Assembly: GCA_900544445.1 (NCBI GenBank) | Contig: UQVK01000001.1 | Span: forward strand, 47,489-111,488 | Origin: an uncultured Lachnospiraceae bacterium | Lineage (GTDB): Bacteria; Bacillota; Clostridia; Lachnospirales; Lachnospiraceae | Direction of reading: 5' to 3' | Length of the DNA: 64,000 nt | In this document: piece by piece, positions 1-8,708 of the stretch | How the letters are laid out: the number at the start of each line of letters is the position of its first letter | Numbering within the stretch: the first letter of the stretch is position 1 | Notes under the pieces: model-generated | Databases searched by the model: none | Seen by the model: only the letters and a program-made list of their open reading frames with translations | What the model was told of the DNA's origin: nothing | Translations under genes and position numbers: made by a program

Positions 1-738
1 ACTGCCGCATATCTGAATGAATATAAGCTGATGGTCTTTAATTCCAATGAAAGGGACGATAAAGAGGTCAAATATCTGGAAATGTGCAGAGGGATCCGCG
101 TGGCGGGCATCATCCTGTGCAGCGGCACCGTAGATGTGCAGCGGTTTGAGGATCTGGGAGTGCCGCTTGTGACGATCGAACGGTTTCTGGAGAGCGGGAC
201 CGCTGCGATCGAGTGCGATAACCGCCAGGGCGGAAGAATGGTTGCAAAACACCTCGCTGAAAAGGGCTGCCGGAAAGTGGTTTATCTGAGCGGGGAGAAC
301 GCGGAGCCGATGCCTGCGGACGACCGGGCGCTGGGCTTTGCGGAGGTCTGCCGCCAGGAAGGGCTTGAGTGCCTTGACCTGGAGAAAGAGAAAACGGACG
401 CGTTGTACGCCTCTCTGGATTATCATGAATATATTGAAAAAATACTGGAGGAACATCCGGAGATTGACGGCATTTTTGCCAGCAGCGATGTGATTGCCGC
501 GCAGGTGATCCAGATCTGCAGAAAGAAAGGGATTCCCATTCCTGACCAGATCAAGCTGGTGGGATTTGACGACAGCCTTATTTCCATGCTGACGAGTCCG
601 GCGATCACAACGATCCGTCAGCCGATTCCGGAGATGGCATCGCTTGCGGTTCAGACGATCCTGCGGGCGTCCAACAAGGAAATGGTGCCGAGCAGAACCA
701 TTCTTCCCGTATCCCTTGTGGAGCGGGAGACCACATAA
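1..738 (+). CDS. LacI/GalR-family transcriptional regulator, C-terminal part (5' end outside window)
   Basis: The reading frame is open from base 1, so the gene starts upstream and its helix-turn-helix is not visible. What remains is most of the periplasmic-binding-protein-like effector domain of a LacI/GalR repressor: strand-helix units around 'GIILCSG', the 'GFDDS' segment, and the family's typical end 'TTIRQPIPEMASLAV' followed by 'LVERETT'. The family binds sugars or nucleosides and controls nearby catabolic genes. The target here is probably upstream of the window. A strong hairpin terminator follows the stop. Confidence 0.88.
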   Translation, partial: TAAYLNEYKLMVFNSNERDDKEVKYLEMCRGIRVAGIILCSGTVDVQRFEDLGVPLVTIERFLESGTAAIECDNRQGGRMVAKHLAEKGCRKVVYLSGENAEPMPADDRALGFAEVCRQEGLECLDLEKEKTDALYASLDYHEYIEKILEEHPEIDGIFASSDVIAAQVIQICRKKGIPIPDQIKLVGFDDSLISMLTSPAITTIRQPIPEMASLAVQTILRASNKEMVPSRTILPVSLVERETT

Positions 739-769
739 AAACGAATCCCGCGGCTTTCAGGTATGAAAA

Positions 770-812
770 GACTCCATGCAAAATGAACGGACATTTTGCA
801 TGGAGTCTTTTA
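770..812. terminator. Bidirectional intrinsic terminator between convergent genes
   Basis: A perfect 16-bp inverted repeat (770-785 with 792-807, 6-nt loop) is followed by a T run on the + strand and preceded by A residues on the other. It lies between the convergent LacI-type gene and the acidic membrane protein gene and probably ends both transcripts. Confidence 0.8.
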
Positions 813-833
813 TAAAAGTAAAAGTATCGGTTT

Positions 834-1592
834 CTATTCCGCCTGACTGTCTTCGTTTTTATCTTCGCCGTTCTGACTGTCAGTAAATCCGCTGTCTGCG
901 GCTTCGCTTTCCGGCATGCCTGCACCGGCTTCCGCAGGTTCAGATGAGGCGGCCGCTTCCGAAGAATCCTCTGCGGAAACGTTTTCTGCCTGCCCTGACA
1001 TGCTTCCGGTGGAATTGATGGTGGCGTTGATCCTCTGGCCCACCTTGCTGACGGCCTTTTCCGTAGCCTCCTTCACACGGCTGATGGCGTTCTCCATCTG
1101 CTCATCCACGTTGGCGTATTCGTTGCTGTTCTTGATCCGGTCCACCGTGTCGTTGATTTTGCTGGTAACCGCGGTGAATTCTCCGGAATTGCGAAAACGG
1201 GTTACCGCTTCATCCACCTTACTGGTCACAGTTTCATATTCTCCGGAGGATTTGATCCTGTTTACCGTATCCTCCACCTTTCCGGAAACGCTGGTGAGAA
1301 TTTCATCCGCCTTTTCTTTTGCCTTCTTCAGATCCAGAGATACATAAGAACGGCCGGCGCCCTCTGATTCCGCGTCCGGAGTGGAGGAAGCCGTCATATC
1401 GTCCAGGTCCTCATCCTCAAACTTATCGAAATCATCGTATTTATCATAGTCGTCAAATTCGTCATCCGTACCGCTGCTCTCTTTGGCGGAGCCGTCCTTT
1501 TTCTTCAGGTAATACCAGGTGCCTGCTGCAGCCGCTCCGAGAACCGCCGCGGCGGTGAGCAGCCTTCCAAATCCATGCGATTTTCTGGCCAT
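834..1592 (-). CDS. Membrane-anchored acidic repeat protein, function unknown
   Basis: The 252-aa product starts with one hydrophobic segment (about residues 8-27) ending in 'YYLKKK', as in YtxH-like small membrane proteins. A strongly acidic stretch follows (residues 40-67, almost all D, E, Y, F and K). Next come about four degenerate helical repeats of 27-30 residues built on 'VxRIKNSGEYxxVTSKV' (residues 90-190), then a Ser/Ala/Glu-rich tail. The repeats look amphipathic and could form a coiled coil or bind lipid; that is inference. The start is preceded by a purine-rich GGAAAGGGG. No enzyme motif is seen. Confidence 0.7.
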   Translation of the reverse strand: MARKSHGFGRLLTAAAVLGAAAAGTWYYLKKKDGSAKESSGTDDEFDDYDKYDDFDKFEDEDLDDMTASSTPDAESEGAGRSYVSLDLKKAKEKADEILTSVSGKVEDTVNRIKSSGEYETVTSKVDEAVTRFRNSGEFTAVTSKINDTVDRIKNSNEYANVDEQMENAISRVKEATEKAVSKVGQRINATINSTGSMSGQAENVSAEDSSEAAASSEPAEAGAGMPESEAADSGFTDSQNGEDKNEDSQAE

Positions 1593-1999
1593 TGTTTTTT
1601 CCCCTTTCCTTCAGGTGATTTTTAACATCAATTCCGGTATTTCTGCCTCATAAACTGCAGTCAGAGACTTCATTACATGTATTCTAATACTATTTTGAAG
1701 ATTTGAAAAGAAATTATGTATAAAAAATGTATAAAAGCGTTACTATTCAGCCAGGTCTGCGCATTTACTGCGCAGACCGTACGAAAACGTATAGCGAGGA
1801 AGCATCCGGCCCATCGCTGCACGATGAGGCGAGTGCTGCGATTGGAATGGCCGGATGCCGTTACAGTTCTGCCGAAGGCTGAACTGTAACATAAAAGCAT
1901 TTCGGCAGGACGGTTCTGCACTCTTGTTTCGCCCCTTTCAAATATGTTATGATAAAAAGCGGGAAAAGCAACAGGTGGCAGCTCGGAAGGAGGCGCCGT
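1593..1999. other. Intergenic region of about 400 nt with hairpin array
   Basis: No gene is seen between the divergent genes. Bases 1593-1750 are AT-rich and presumably hold promoters. Bases 1754-1909 hold a run of near-perfect inverted repeats, described separately. Confidence 0.6.
1754..1909. repeat. Array of three near-perfect inverted repeats
   Basis: Perfect 10-bp arms lie at 1754-1763/1769-1778. A long hairpin has perfect 10-bp outer arms (1802-1811/1849-1858) and a 9-bp inner stem with one mismatch. A third pair has perfect 10-bp arms at 1860-1869/1881-1890. CTGCCGAA at 1869-1876 can instead pair with TTCGGCAG near 1902-1909, so the third hairpin has a possible alternative fold. None is followed by a good T run, so these are not simple terminators. 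Confidence 0.65.
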
Positions 2000-2605
2000 A
2001 TGAACCATAAATTTTTTGATGTCTCAAAGGAAAAGCAGGACAGGATTATCAACGCGGCACTGCTGGTGTTTGCGCAGAACGGATACCGTCATGCGGGGAC
2101 GGACGAGGTGGTAAGGCGTGCCTGTATCAGCAAGGGGCTGCTGTTCCATTATTTTGAAAGCAAGCTGGGACTGTATGTATTTTTATATGATTATGCAGTC
2201 CGGTTTATGCTTCTGGAACTGTCAGGCGCGGTGGATAAAACGGAGAGTGATCTGTTTGTTCTGATCCGGCTCATAGAAGAGGCTTCCCTGCGGGCCTGCA
2301 GGCAGTATCCCTGCATGAAGGCGTTTCTGGACAGCGTGCAGGAGGAAGACTGCCGGGAAGCGCTGCAGGCCGTCGCGCGGCAAAGGGAGCAGTATGAGAA
2401 AAGGCTCGCGGACATTGTGAAGCAGGCGGACGTGCGCCTGCTTCGACCGAACGCTGATGAGCGCAGGATCCTGCATGTTATGGAATATACCTTCCGCGGG
2501 CTGACCAGAGAGCATTGCCGGAGGGAGGATTTTCTGCCGGAAGAACTGTTTGGCGAGATTTTTTCCTATCTCAGACTGTTTGAAAGGCTGTTTTCCTCCT
2601 GGTGA
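2000..2605 (+). CDS. TetR/AcrR-family transcriptional regulator
   Basis: This is a TetR-type repressor of about 201 aa. The N-terminal HTH domain (residues 8-55) contains 'IINAALLVFAQNGY', 'TDEVVRRACISKGLLFHYF' and 'SKLGLYVFLYDY', the family signature. The rest is the variable helical ligand domain. The start at 2000 follows GGAAGGAGG with 6-7 nt spacing; the frame stays open upstream but without a better start. It is convergent with the DUF6062 gene, and the hairpin array sits upstream. The target is unknown; TetR genes commonly regulate themselves and an adjacent gene. Confidence 0.88.
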   Translation: MNHKFFDVSKEKQDRIINAALLVFAQNGYRHAGTDEVVRRACISKGLLFHYFESKLGLYVFLYDYAVRFMLLELSGAVDKTESDLFVLIRLIEEASLRACRQYPCMKAFLDSVQEEDCREALQAVARQREQYEKRLADIVKQADVRLLRPNADERRILHVMEYTFRGLTREHCRREDFLPEELFGEIFSYLRLFERLFSSW

Positions 2606-2623
2606 GAAGAAGCGCGCTGTTGA

Positions 2624-3385
2624 TTATTTGTTCATTTTGTAAACCGGGTCCGCGGGATAGCCGCCCTTCAGCTTCTGCATGCCGCGCTGTACCGCGTCTT
2701 TGGAGGTTTTCCAGTCCGCGTCTTTGTTGCGGTAGTCGAATTTTTCGATGAGCCAGTCCACATCGGCGGAAACCCGCTCCATGTTTTCTTCCATCAGGCC
2801 GAAAACCAGAGGGAAAAATTCCTTTTTTTCCGCGTCGTTGAGCTTCGCGTCCGCGCCGTTTAAGACATCCCGGAAATGATGCAGGCAGAAGCCCTTGCTC
2901 TTTGTCAGTTTTTCCCGGAAGGCGCTGTCATTTTTATAAAGGTAGAAAAAGGTGTCCAGATAGCGGGCGTACTCCTTTTTAAAATAATCGCAGATATAGC
3001 AGCTTTTTTCCTTTTCCCCGATCCAGGCGGAAACCGGATTTTCCTCCGAAGGCTTTCCCTTCAGCTTATCCATAAAGGAAGTTTTCCCGGGAGTGAAGTG
3101 GGAGAACTGATCCTTCATTTCCGCAATCAGTTTCTTGTAATGGGTTTTTAAGATCCATCCGTTTCCCAGAGTGTTTCCGTAATCGAACATTTTCTTGTAA
3201 TGCATGCGGCAGAAGCCGGCCTTATCCGTGGCGTCCCGGGTATCGCTTTCCATATAGGAAGCACAGGAGCCGAGCACATAATCCATGATATCCTGCTCCA
3301 CATTGCGCTCAATATAGCAGAACGGGCATTCGTCGTCCGCGTTCATGGCGTCGTTTAACGGTATGGTATATAATTTTTCCTTCAT
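2624..3385 (-). CDS. DUF6062 family protein with CxxC motifs
   Basis: The product is 253 aa and soluble, with no signal peptide. It carries 'CPFCYIE' (residue about 20), 'FCRMHYKKMF' (about 57), 'CYICDYF' (about 130) and 'GFCLHHF' (about 165). Paired CxxC and C-x2-H motifs of this kind are typical of DUF6062, a clostridial family of unknown role. The motifs suggest metal or redox binding. The C-terminus has the usual 'EKFDYRNKD' helix. Function not established. Confidence 0.75.
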   Translation of the reverse strand: MKEKLYTIPLNDAMNADDECPFCYIERNVEQDIMDYVLGSCASYMESDTRDATDKAGFCRMHYKKMFDYGNTLGNGWILKTHYKKLIAEMKDQFSHFTPGKTSFMDKLKGKPSEENPVSAWIGEKEKSCYICDYFKKEYARYLDTFFYLYKNDSAFREKLTKSKGFCLHHFRDVLNGADAKLNDAEKKEFFPLVFGLMEENMERVSADVDWLIEKFDYRNKDADWKTSKDAVQRGMQKLKGGYPADPVYKMNK

Positions 3386-3433
3386 TCGCTGATCCCCTGT
3401 CCTTTCGCCGCGCTGCGGCTGTACTATGAAAAT

Positions 3434-3448
3434 ATGAAAGCGTTCTCC
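3434..3448. promoter_or_regulatory. Possible cre-like site
   Basis: ATGAAAGCGTTCTCC matches the CcpA cre consensus (TGWNANCGNTNWCA) with one mismatch. It lies between the divergent DUF6062 and uraA genes. One isolated near-match is weak evidence. Confidence 0.25.
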
Positions 3449-3494
3449 TGTTCATTGTAGCTGATTCGGGAGGGAAACTCAAGTCGGAAAAAAG

Positions 3495-3523
3495 TTGTAT
3501 GTAGCCGGCTTTTGTGATAGAAT
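3495..3523 (+). promoter_or_regulatory. Probable uraA promoter
   Basis: TTGTAT, a 17-nt spacer, then TAGAAT. The predicted transcript has a leader of about 120 nt before uraA. Confidence 0.5.
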
Positions 3524-3554
3524 TGTAAAAATGTGTCGAAACCTTGTTCCGGAC

Positions 3555-3583
3555 GGCGTTTCCAGTTTGGGGAAACGCCTTTG
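3555..3583 (+). promoter_or_regulatory. Leader hairpin before uraA, possible attenuator
   Basis: A perfect 9-bp GC-rich stem (3555-3563 with 3571-3579) is followed by TTTG. It lies in the leader between promoter and start codon, where pyrimidine-controlled genes often carry terminators. The U tract is short and I see no PyrR-binding loop, so control by attenuation is only a possibility. Confidence 0.4.
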
Positions 3584-3653
3584 TCGGGTACGGGCCTGAA
3601 ACACGGATCAATGTTACACGATAGCTGGTTTTACTTATGAGGAGGAAATCCTA

Positions 3654-4907
3654 ATGGAAAACAAAAGAGTCATTCAGGTGGACGAAAAGGTTCCGGTTAA
3701 TCTGCTGATCCCTCTGTCCATCCAGCATCTGCTGGCCATGTTCGGCGCCAGTGTTCTGGTGCCCTTTGTGTTCGGCATTAATCCTGCGGTCGTTCTGTTC
3801 ATGAACGGCTTCGGTACGCTTCTGTACATTGCGGTAACAAAAGGAAAGGCGCCTGCTTATCTGGGTTCCAGCTTTGCTTTCCTGGCGCCTGCGGGAATTG
3901 TCATCAGCGAGATGGGATATGAATATGCGCTGGGCGGTTTCGTGGCGGTAGGCTTCTGCGGCTGTATTCTGGCTGCGATTATCTATAAGTTCGGTTCCGA
4001 CTGGATCAATGTGATTCTGCCTCCGGCGGCGATGGGGCCGGTGGTGGCGCTGATCGGCCTGGAGCTGGCGGGAAGCGCTGCGGAGAATGCGGGGCTTCTG
4101 GACGAAACGATTCAGCCGGAAAATGTGATCGTGTTCTTCGTAACGCTTGGCGTTGCTGTTTTCGGATCCATCATCTTCCGCGGCTTTCTTTCCGTTATCC
4201 CGATCCTGATCGCTGTGGTCGCGGGCTATGTGGCTGCTGTCTGCTGCGGAATCGTGGATTTCTCTGCGGTAATAGCGGCGCCGATCTTCTCCATGCCGAA
4301 TTTCCAGCTGGCAAAATTTGACCCTCAGGCGATCCTGATCATCCTTCCTGTCATTCTGGTCATCACCTCTGAACACATCGGACATCAGGTGGTGACGAGC
4401 AAGATTGTCGGAAGGGATATTCTGAAGGATCCTGGACTGCACCGTACTCTGTTCGGCGATAACTTTTCCACCATGCTCTCCGGTCTGGTCGGTTCCGTTC
4501 CTACAACCACTTATGGAGAAAATATCGGCGTTATGGCGGTGACAAAGGTTTACAGCGTGCGCGTGATCGGCGGCGCGGCAGTGCTTTCCATCATCTGTTC
4601 CTTCATCGGAAAGCTTTCCACCCTGATTCAGACGGTACCCGGCCCGGTTATCGGCGGAATCTCCTTCCTGCTTTACGGCATGATCGGGACCTCCGGCATC
4701 CGTATCCTGGTGGACTCCCAGGTGGATTACGGCAAATCCAGAAACCTGATCCTGACCTCCGTCATCTTTGTGGCAGGACTGTCCGGCATCACGGTAACGA
4801 TCGGAAGCGTACAGCTCACCGGTATGGTTCTGGCCTGCGTGGTCGGAATGATTCTGGGCCTGACCTTCCATCTGCTTGAGAAATTCCATCTGACAAACGA
4901 AGACTAA
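3654..4907 (+). CDS. uraA: Uracil:cation symporter (NCS2 family)
   Basis: This 417-aa integral membrane protein, with about 14 transmembrane or re-entrant segments, imports uracil with a cation. Family features are visible: 'IQHLLAMFGASVLVPF' near the start, 'SFAFLAPAG' in TM3, 'SEHIGHQVVT' around residue 240 (the uracil-site Glu in TM8) and 'TTTYGENIGVMA' around residue 283 (TM10). These favour uracil over xanthine or purine transport. The start follows AGGAGG with 8-nt spacing. A long terminator follows. An antisense ORF of 412 codons is a coding shadow. Confidence 0.93.
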   Translation: MENKRVIQVDEKVPVNLLIPLSIQHLLAMFGASVLVPFVFGINPAVVLFMNGFGTLLYIAVTKGKAPAYLGSSFAFLAPAGIVISEMGYEYALGGFVAVGFCGCILAAIIYKFGSDWINVILPPAAMGPVVALIGLELAGSAAENAGLLDETIQPENVIVFFVTLGVAVFGSIIFRGFLSVIPILIAVVAGYVAAVCCGIVDFSAVIAAPIFSMPNFQLAKFDPQAILIILPVILVITSEHIGHQVVTSKIVGRDILKDPGLHRTLFGDNFSTMLSGLVGSVPTTTYGENIGVMAVTKVYSVRVIGGAAVLSIICSFIGKLSTLIQTVPGPVIGGISFLLYGMIGTSGIRILVDSQVDYGKSRNLILTSVIFVAGLSGITVTIGSVQLTGMVLACVVGMILGLTFHLLEKFHLTNED

Positions 4908-4957
4908 ACGGGACTGATTACCCGGAGGTTTTCACTGGCTTCCAAAACGAAAATACC

Positions 4958-5015
4958 GCGCCCTTTGTCTGTTCGCTATAATAAGAGCGAAAACAGACAG
5001 AGGGCGCTTCTTTTT
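4958..5015 (+). terminator. Intrinsic terminator after uraA
   Basis: A long inverted repeat (4958-4976 with 4986-5007, imperfect in the middle, arms beginning GCGCCCT and ending AGGGCGC) is followed by CTTCTTTTT. The loop contains TATAATAA. Confidence 0.8.
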
Positions 5016-5058
5016 CCGCGCAGCCGGAGCAAAAGGCGCTCCGATATGGAGGTAAGAT

Positions 5059-5905
5059 ATGGAAAAAAGAAGACTTGGAAACAGCGAACTGTATGTAAAT
5101 CCGGTGGGCCTTGGCTGCATGGGTTTCAGTCATGCATCAGGCGATCCGATGGAGAAGGGCGCAGCGGTGAAAACCATCCGGGAGGCGTATGAGATCGGAT
5201 ATGACTTTTTCGATACGGCAGAGGTTTATACCGGCGTTTATGCGGACGGCACGATTTCCTATAATGAAGAACTTGTCGGAGAGGCCCTGAAGGGAGTGAG
5301 GGATCAGGTGGTGATCGCCACCAAGATGGGCGTCCACCACAATGAGGATCTCACCCTGCGGATGGACAGCCGCCCGGAAATCATCCAAAAGAGCGTGGAG
5401 GAAAGCCTGAAAAGGCTGGGAACCGATTACATCGATCTGTACTATCAGCACCGGATCGATCCGCTACTCCATGATGGCCAGATGGCATGAGGCGATTTTC
5501 CCGGTCTGCGAGGAGATGAATGTGGCCTATGTGGCCTTTTCTCCCCTGGCGAATGGGATCCTGAGCGGAAAATATACGCCGGATACGAAGTTTGAAGGCA
5601 GCCAGGATTACCGCAGCGGCATGCCGCAGTATACGAAGGAGGGCTATGCGAAGGCGAAGGGGCTTCTGGAACTGCTTTCCCGCCTGGCGGAGGAAAAACA
5701 TGCCACCATGGGGCAGATTTCCCTGGCCTGGATGCTCTGTAAGAAGCCTTATATCGTGCCGATTCCCGGCTCCCGGAAAGTGGAGCGGCTGAAGGAAAAC
5801 TTCGGGGCAGGAAGCATCGTGTTGAGCGCGGCGGAGGTTGCGGATATTGACGCGAAGCTGGACACCATGAACTTCGATGTGTTCGGAGGACATACTGCGA
5901 AATAG
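5059..5905 (+). pseudogene. Aldo/keto reductase gene broken by internal deletion
   Basis: Two overlapping frames together give both ends of an AKR. The first (5059-5490) has 'RRLGNSELYVNPVGLGCMG', the catalytic 'DFFDTAEVY' and 'DYIDLYYQHRIDP'. The second resumes at 5462 with 'RYSMMARWHE' and continues through 'SPLANGILSGKY' and 'PIPGSRKVERLKENF' to 5905. Intact members of the family have about 45-50 residues between 'HRIDP' and 'NRYS'. Here that stretch, including the strand and helix around the expected 'GISE' motif, is missing and the frame shifts. The TIM barrel cannot be complete. The good start (GGAGG at 5047-5051) suggests recent loss. Confidence 0.85.
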
Positions 5906-5912
5906 GAAAATG

Positions 5913-5946
5913 GGGGCAGGCGTTACGGATTTCGCCTGCCCCTGTT
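5913..5946 (+). terminator. Probable intrinsic terminator
   Basis: A GC-rich 10-bp stem (GGGGCAGGCG with CGCCTGCCCC, 10-nt loop) is followed by TGTTT, between the reductase remnant and the P-type ATPase gene. Confidence 0.55.
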
Positions 5947-6008
5947 TGGGACATATTCCCGCCTGTCCTGTCATAGACTTGGACAAAGGGACAGGAATGG
6001 AGGGAAAG

Positions 6009-8708
6009 ATGTCTGAGAAATTTGAAGCAAAAAATATCCGGGAGGTCTGTGCGCTTCTGGCCACTGATCCGGACAGGGGCCTTTCCGAAAAAGAGGCGGC
6101 GAAACGGCATGAAACAGGCGGTCCCAATGAGCTGAAGGAAACGAAGAAAAAGAGCGCTCTGGAAAGCTTTCTGGAACAGCTGAACGATCCGCTGATCTAT
6201 GTGCTGATGGCTGCGGCCGTGATTTCCCTGCTTCTGCATGAGATCAGCGATGCGGCGATCATCGCGGTAGTGGTCTGTATGAACGCGGTGGTGGGAATGA
6301 TTCAGGAAGGAAAGGCGCAGAAGGCGCTGGATTCTCTGAAAAAACTGACCAGCCCGCGGGCGTACTGCATCCGGGACGGAAAGGAGCGGGAGATCGCGGC
6401 ATCGCAGCTCGTGCCGGGAGATATCGTCTGCCTGGAAGCGGGCTGCCAGATTCCGGCGGATCTGCGCCTGACCAGAACCAGCGGTCTGAAGGTGGAGGAA
6501 TCCGCGCTGACCGGGGAATCCGTCCCTGTGGAAAAGAATGCGGGTTATCTGGCCCCTTCAGATCGGGAGACCGCTTTGGGAGACAGGCAGAATATGGCCT
6601 ATATGTCCACCATCGTCACAAACGGCAGGGGAGAGGGCCTGGTCACCGCCATCGGAATGAACACGCAGATCGGGAAAATCGCGGCCATGATCGATGGGAG
6701 CCCGCAGGAACTGACGCCTCTGCAGAAAAGGCTGGGAGAACTGGGGACCCTTTTGAGCATTCTTTCGCTGTTTCTCTGCGGCGCGCTGTTTCTTATTGCG
6801 CTGATTCAGAAAAGGGACATTGTGGAGATGCTGATCACGGCCATTTCCCTTGCCGTGGCGGCGGTGCCGGAAGGGCTTCCGGCTGTGGTCACCATCTGCC
6901 TTGCCATGAGCGTGACGAAAATGGTACGGGTGCACACCATCGTCAGGAAGCTTCCGGCGGTGGAGACGCTGGGGGCGGTGAGCGTGGTCTGCTCCGACAA
7001 GACGGGAACCCTGACCCAGAACCGGATGACGGTGGAAAAATGTTTTCTGAATCAGCGGTTTCTGGACGCCGGAGAACTTGCGGCGGGATCGGCAGGGAAG
7101 GCCCCTGGAGGCGGGTATGAGGAATTCCTGCGGGGGCTGACCCTGTGCAACGATGCGACCCTGGAAGGGGAAGAGCGGTTCGGGGATCCCACGGAGCTGG
7201 CTCTTCTCGATCTCGCCGCAGGCTGCGGCATCCGCAGACAGACACTGGAAAAGAAGCTTCCCCGCACGGCGGAGCTTCCCTTCGATTCCAACCGGAAGAT
7301 GATGTCCACCTTCCACCGGAACGGCTCAGAAAGCGTCACCTATACCAAGGGAGCGCCGGATGAGATTCTGAAAAAGTGTACCCGGATTCTGCTGTACGGG
7401 AAGGAGGCTCCCCTGCAGGATGTGCAGGTCCGGCAGATTCTTTCTGCGGTGGAGAAAATGTCCGGTCAGGCTCTTCGTACCCTGGCGGTGGCAATGCGCA
7501 GAGGCGGAAACCGGCCGGAGGAGGAGAATCTAACCTTTATCGGAATGGTGGGTATGAAGGACCCGCCGAGGCCGGAGGCGGCGGAAGCGGTGGAGCGCTT
7601 CCGCAGGGCCGGGGTTACCACGGTGATGATCACGGGAGACCATGTGGATACGGCCTATGCCATTGCGGCGCAGCTGGGGATTGTGAAGCGCAGGGAGCAG
7701 TGCATGACGGAAACCCGGCTGAGACGGCTTCCGGATAAGGAATTCCTGCGCGCGCTGGAGGATGTCCGGGTGTTCGCCCGCGTCTCTCCGCAGTCCAAGG
7801 TCCGGATCGTGAAGGGGTTTAAGGCAAAGGGAAAAATTGTGGCCATGACAGGGGACGGAGTGAATGACGCGCCTTCTCTGAAGGCTGCAGACATCGGTAT
7901 TGCGATGGGAGAGAGCGGAACGGACGTGGCAAAACAGGCTTCGGAAATCATTCTGACAGATGATAATTTCGCGACCATCGAAAAGGCCATCGAGGAAGGC
8001 CGCGGCGTTTATGAGAACATCAAAAAGTCCGTGATCTTCCTGCTTTCCTCCAATCTGGGAGAGATCATGACCATGTTCACGGCGGTTCTCATGGGGCTGG
8101 CCTCTCCTTTAAAATCCAGCCATATTCTGTGGATTAACCTGATCACCGACTCCCTTCCGGCTCTGGCGCTGGGGGCTGACGACAATGACGCGGACAGCCT
8201 GATGAAAAAGCCTCCGAGAGATCCGAAGGAAAGCCTGTTTGCGGATGGAGGCCTTGCCCGCACCTGTTTCTATGGCCTGTTGATCGCAGGCATCAGCCTG
8301 ACCGCCTTCTTTACGATCCCGTATGGAATCATGAGGGAGAGAGGGATCGCCTTTTCTCCGTCCGCCTTCGCCGTGATCCTTCAGAACGAGGCGGTACTGA
8401 GCCGGGCGCAGACCTATGCCTTTACGGTCCTTGGCATGTCCCAGCTTTTTCACGCCATCGGCATGCGGGACGTGGAAAAGTCGGTTTTCCGTATGAATCA
8501 TCTGAGAAACCGACTGATGCTGTTGGCGCTCGCGGCGGGCTTCCTGCTGCAGATTGCGGTTACGGAGATCCCGTTTCTGACGGCAGCCTTCGGCACCGCC
8601 CACCTTTCCCTGCGGGAATGGCTGCGGCTTCTGATCCTGGCGGCATTTCCCCTTCTGGCCCATGAGCTTTTTGCCTTTTTCCCCGAAACGGGGAGAAAAC
8701 AGGATTAA
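6009..8708 (+). CDS. Cation-transporting P-type ATPase, Ca2+ (type II) class
   Basis: The product is about 899 aa and uses ATP to pump cations, probably Ca2+, across the membrane. Visible in order: N-terminal cation ATPase domain with 'GPNELKE'; '[11 protein letters not shown]' in the actuator (about residue 167); '[12 protein letters not shown]' in M4, the type II ion-binding PEGLP; phosphorylation motif '[11 protein letters not shown]' (about 328); 'KGAPDEIL' in the nucleotide domain; '[20 protein letters not shown]' (about 614); and a six-segment C-terminal membrane domain with '[16 protein letters not shown]'. The frame is open to 5877, but ATG 6009 follows GGAGGG; ATG 5997 is the alternative. 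Confidence 0.92.
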   Translation: MSEKFEAKNIREVCALLATDPDRGLSEKEAAKRHETGGPNELKETKKKSALESFLEQLNDPLIYVLMAAAVISLLLHEISDAAIIAVVVCMNAVVGMIQEGKAQKALDSLKKLTSPRAYCIRDGKEREIAASQLVPGDIVCLEAGCQIPADLRLTRTSGLKVEESALTGESVPVEKNAGYLAPSDRETALGDRQNMAYMSTIVTNGRGEGLVTAIGMNTQIGKIAAMIDGSPQELTPLQKRLGELGTLLSILSLFLCGALFLIALIQKRDIVEMLITAISLAVAAVPEGLPAVVTICLAMSVTKMVRVHTIVRKLPAVETLGAVSVVCSDKTGTLTQNRMTVEKCFLNQRFLDAGELAAGSAGKAPGGGYEEFLRGLTLCNDATLEGEERFGDPTELALLDLAAGCGIRRQTLEKKLPRTAELPFDSNRKMMSTFHRNGSESVTYTKGAPDEILKKCTRILLYGKEAPLQDVQVRQILSAVEKMSGQALRTLAVAMRRGGNRPEEENLTFIGMVGMKDPPRPEAAEAVERFRRAGVTTVMITGDHVDTAYAIAAQLGIVKRREQCMTETRLRRLPDKEFLRALEDVRVFARVSPQSKVRIVKGFKAKGKIVAMTGDGVNDAPSLKAADIGIAMGESGTDVAKQASEIILTDDNFATIEKAIEEGRGVYENIKKSVIFLLSSNLGEIMTMFTAVLMGLASPLKSSHILWINLITDSLPALALGADDNDADSLMKKPPRDPKESLFADGGLARTCFYGLLIAGISLTAFFTIPYGIMRERGIAFSPSAFAVILQNEAVLSRAQTYAFTVLGMSQLFHAIGMRDVEKSVFRMNHLRNRLMLLALAAGFLLQIAVTEIPFLTAAFGTAHLSLREWLRLLILAAFPLLAHELFAFFPETGRKQD

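Noticed and set aside
3651..4889. Minus-strand ORF of 412 codons opposite uraA
   Set aside because: Charged, low-complexity translation with no motif and no RBS; it mirrors a strongly recognised gene and is a codon-bias shadow.
6558..7316. Minus-strand ORF of 252 codons inside the P-type ATPase gene
   Set aside because: Lies entirely within conserved ATPase motifs on the other strand.
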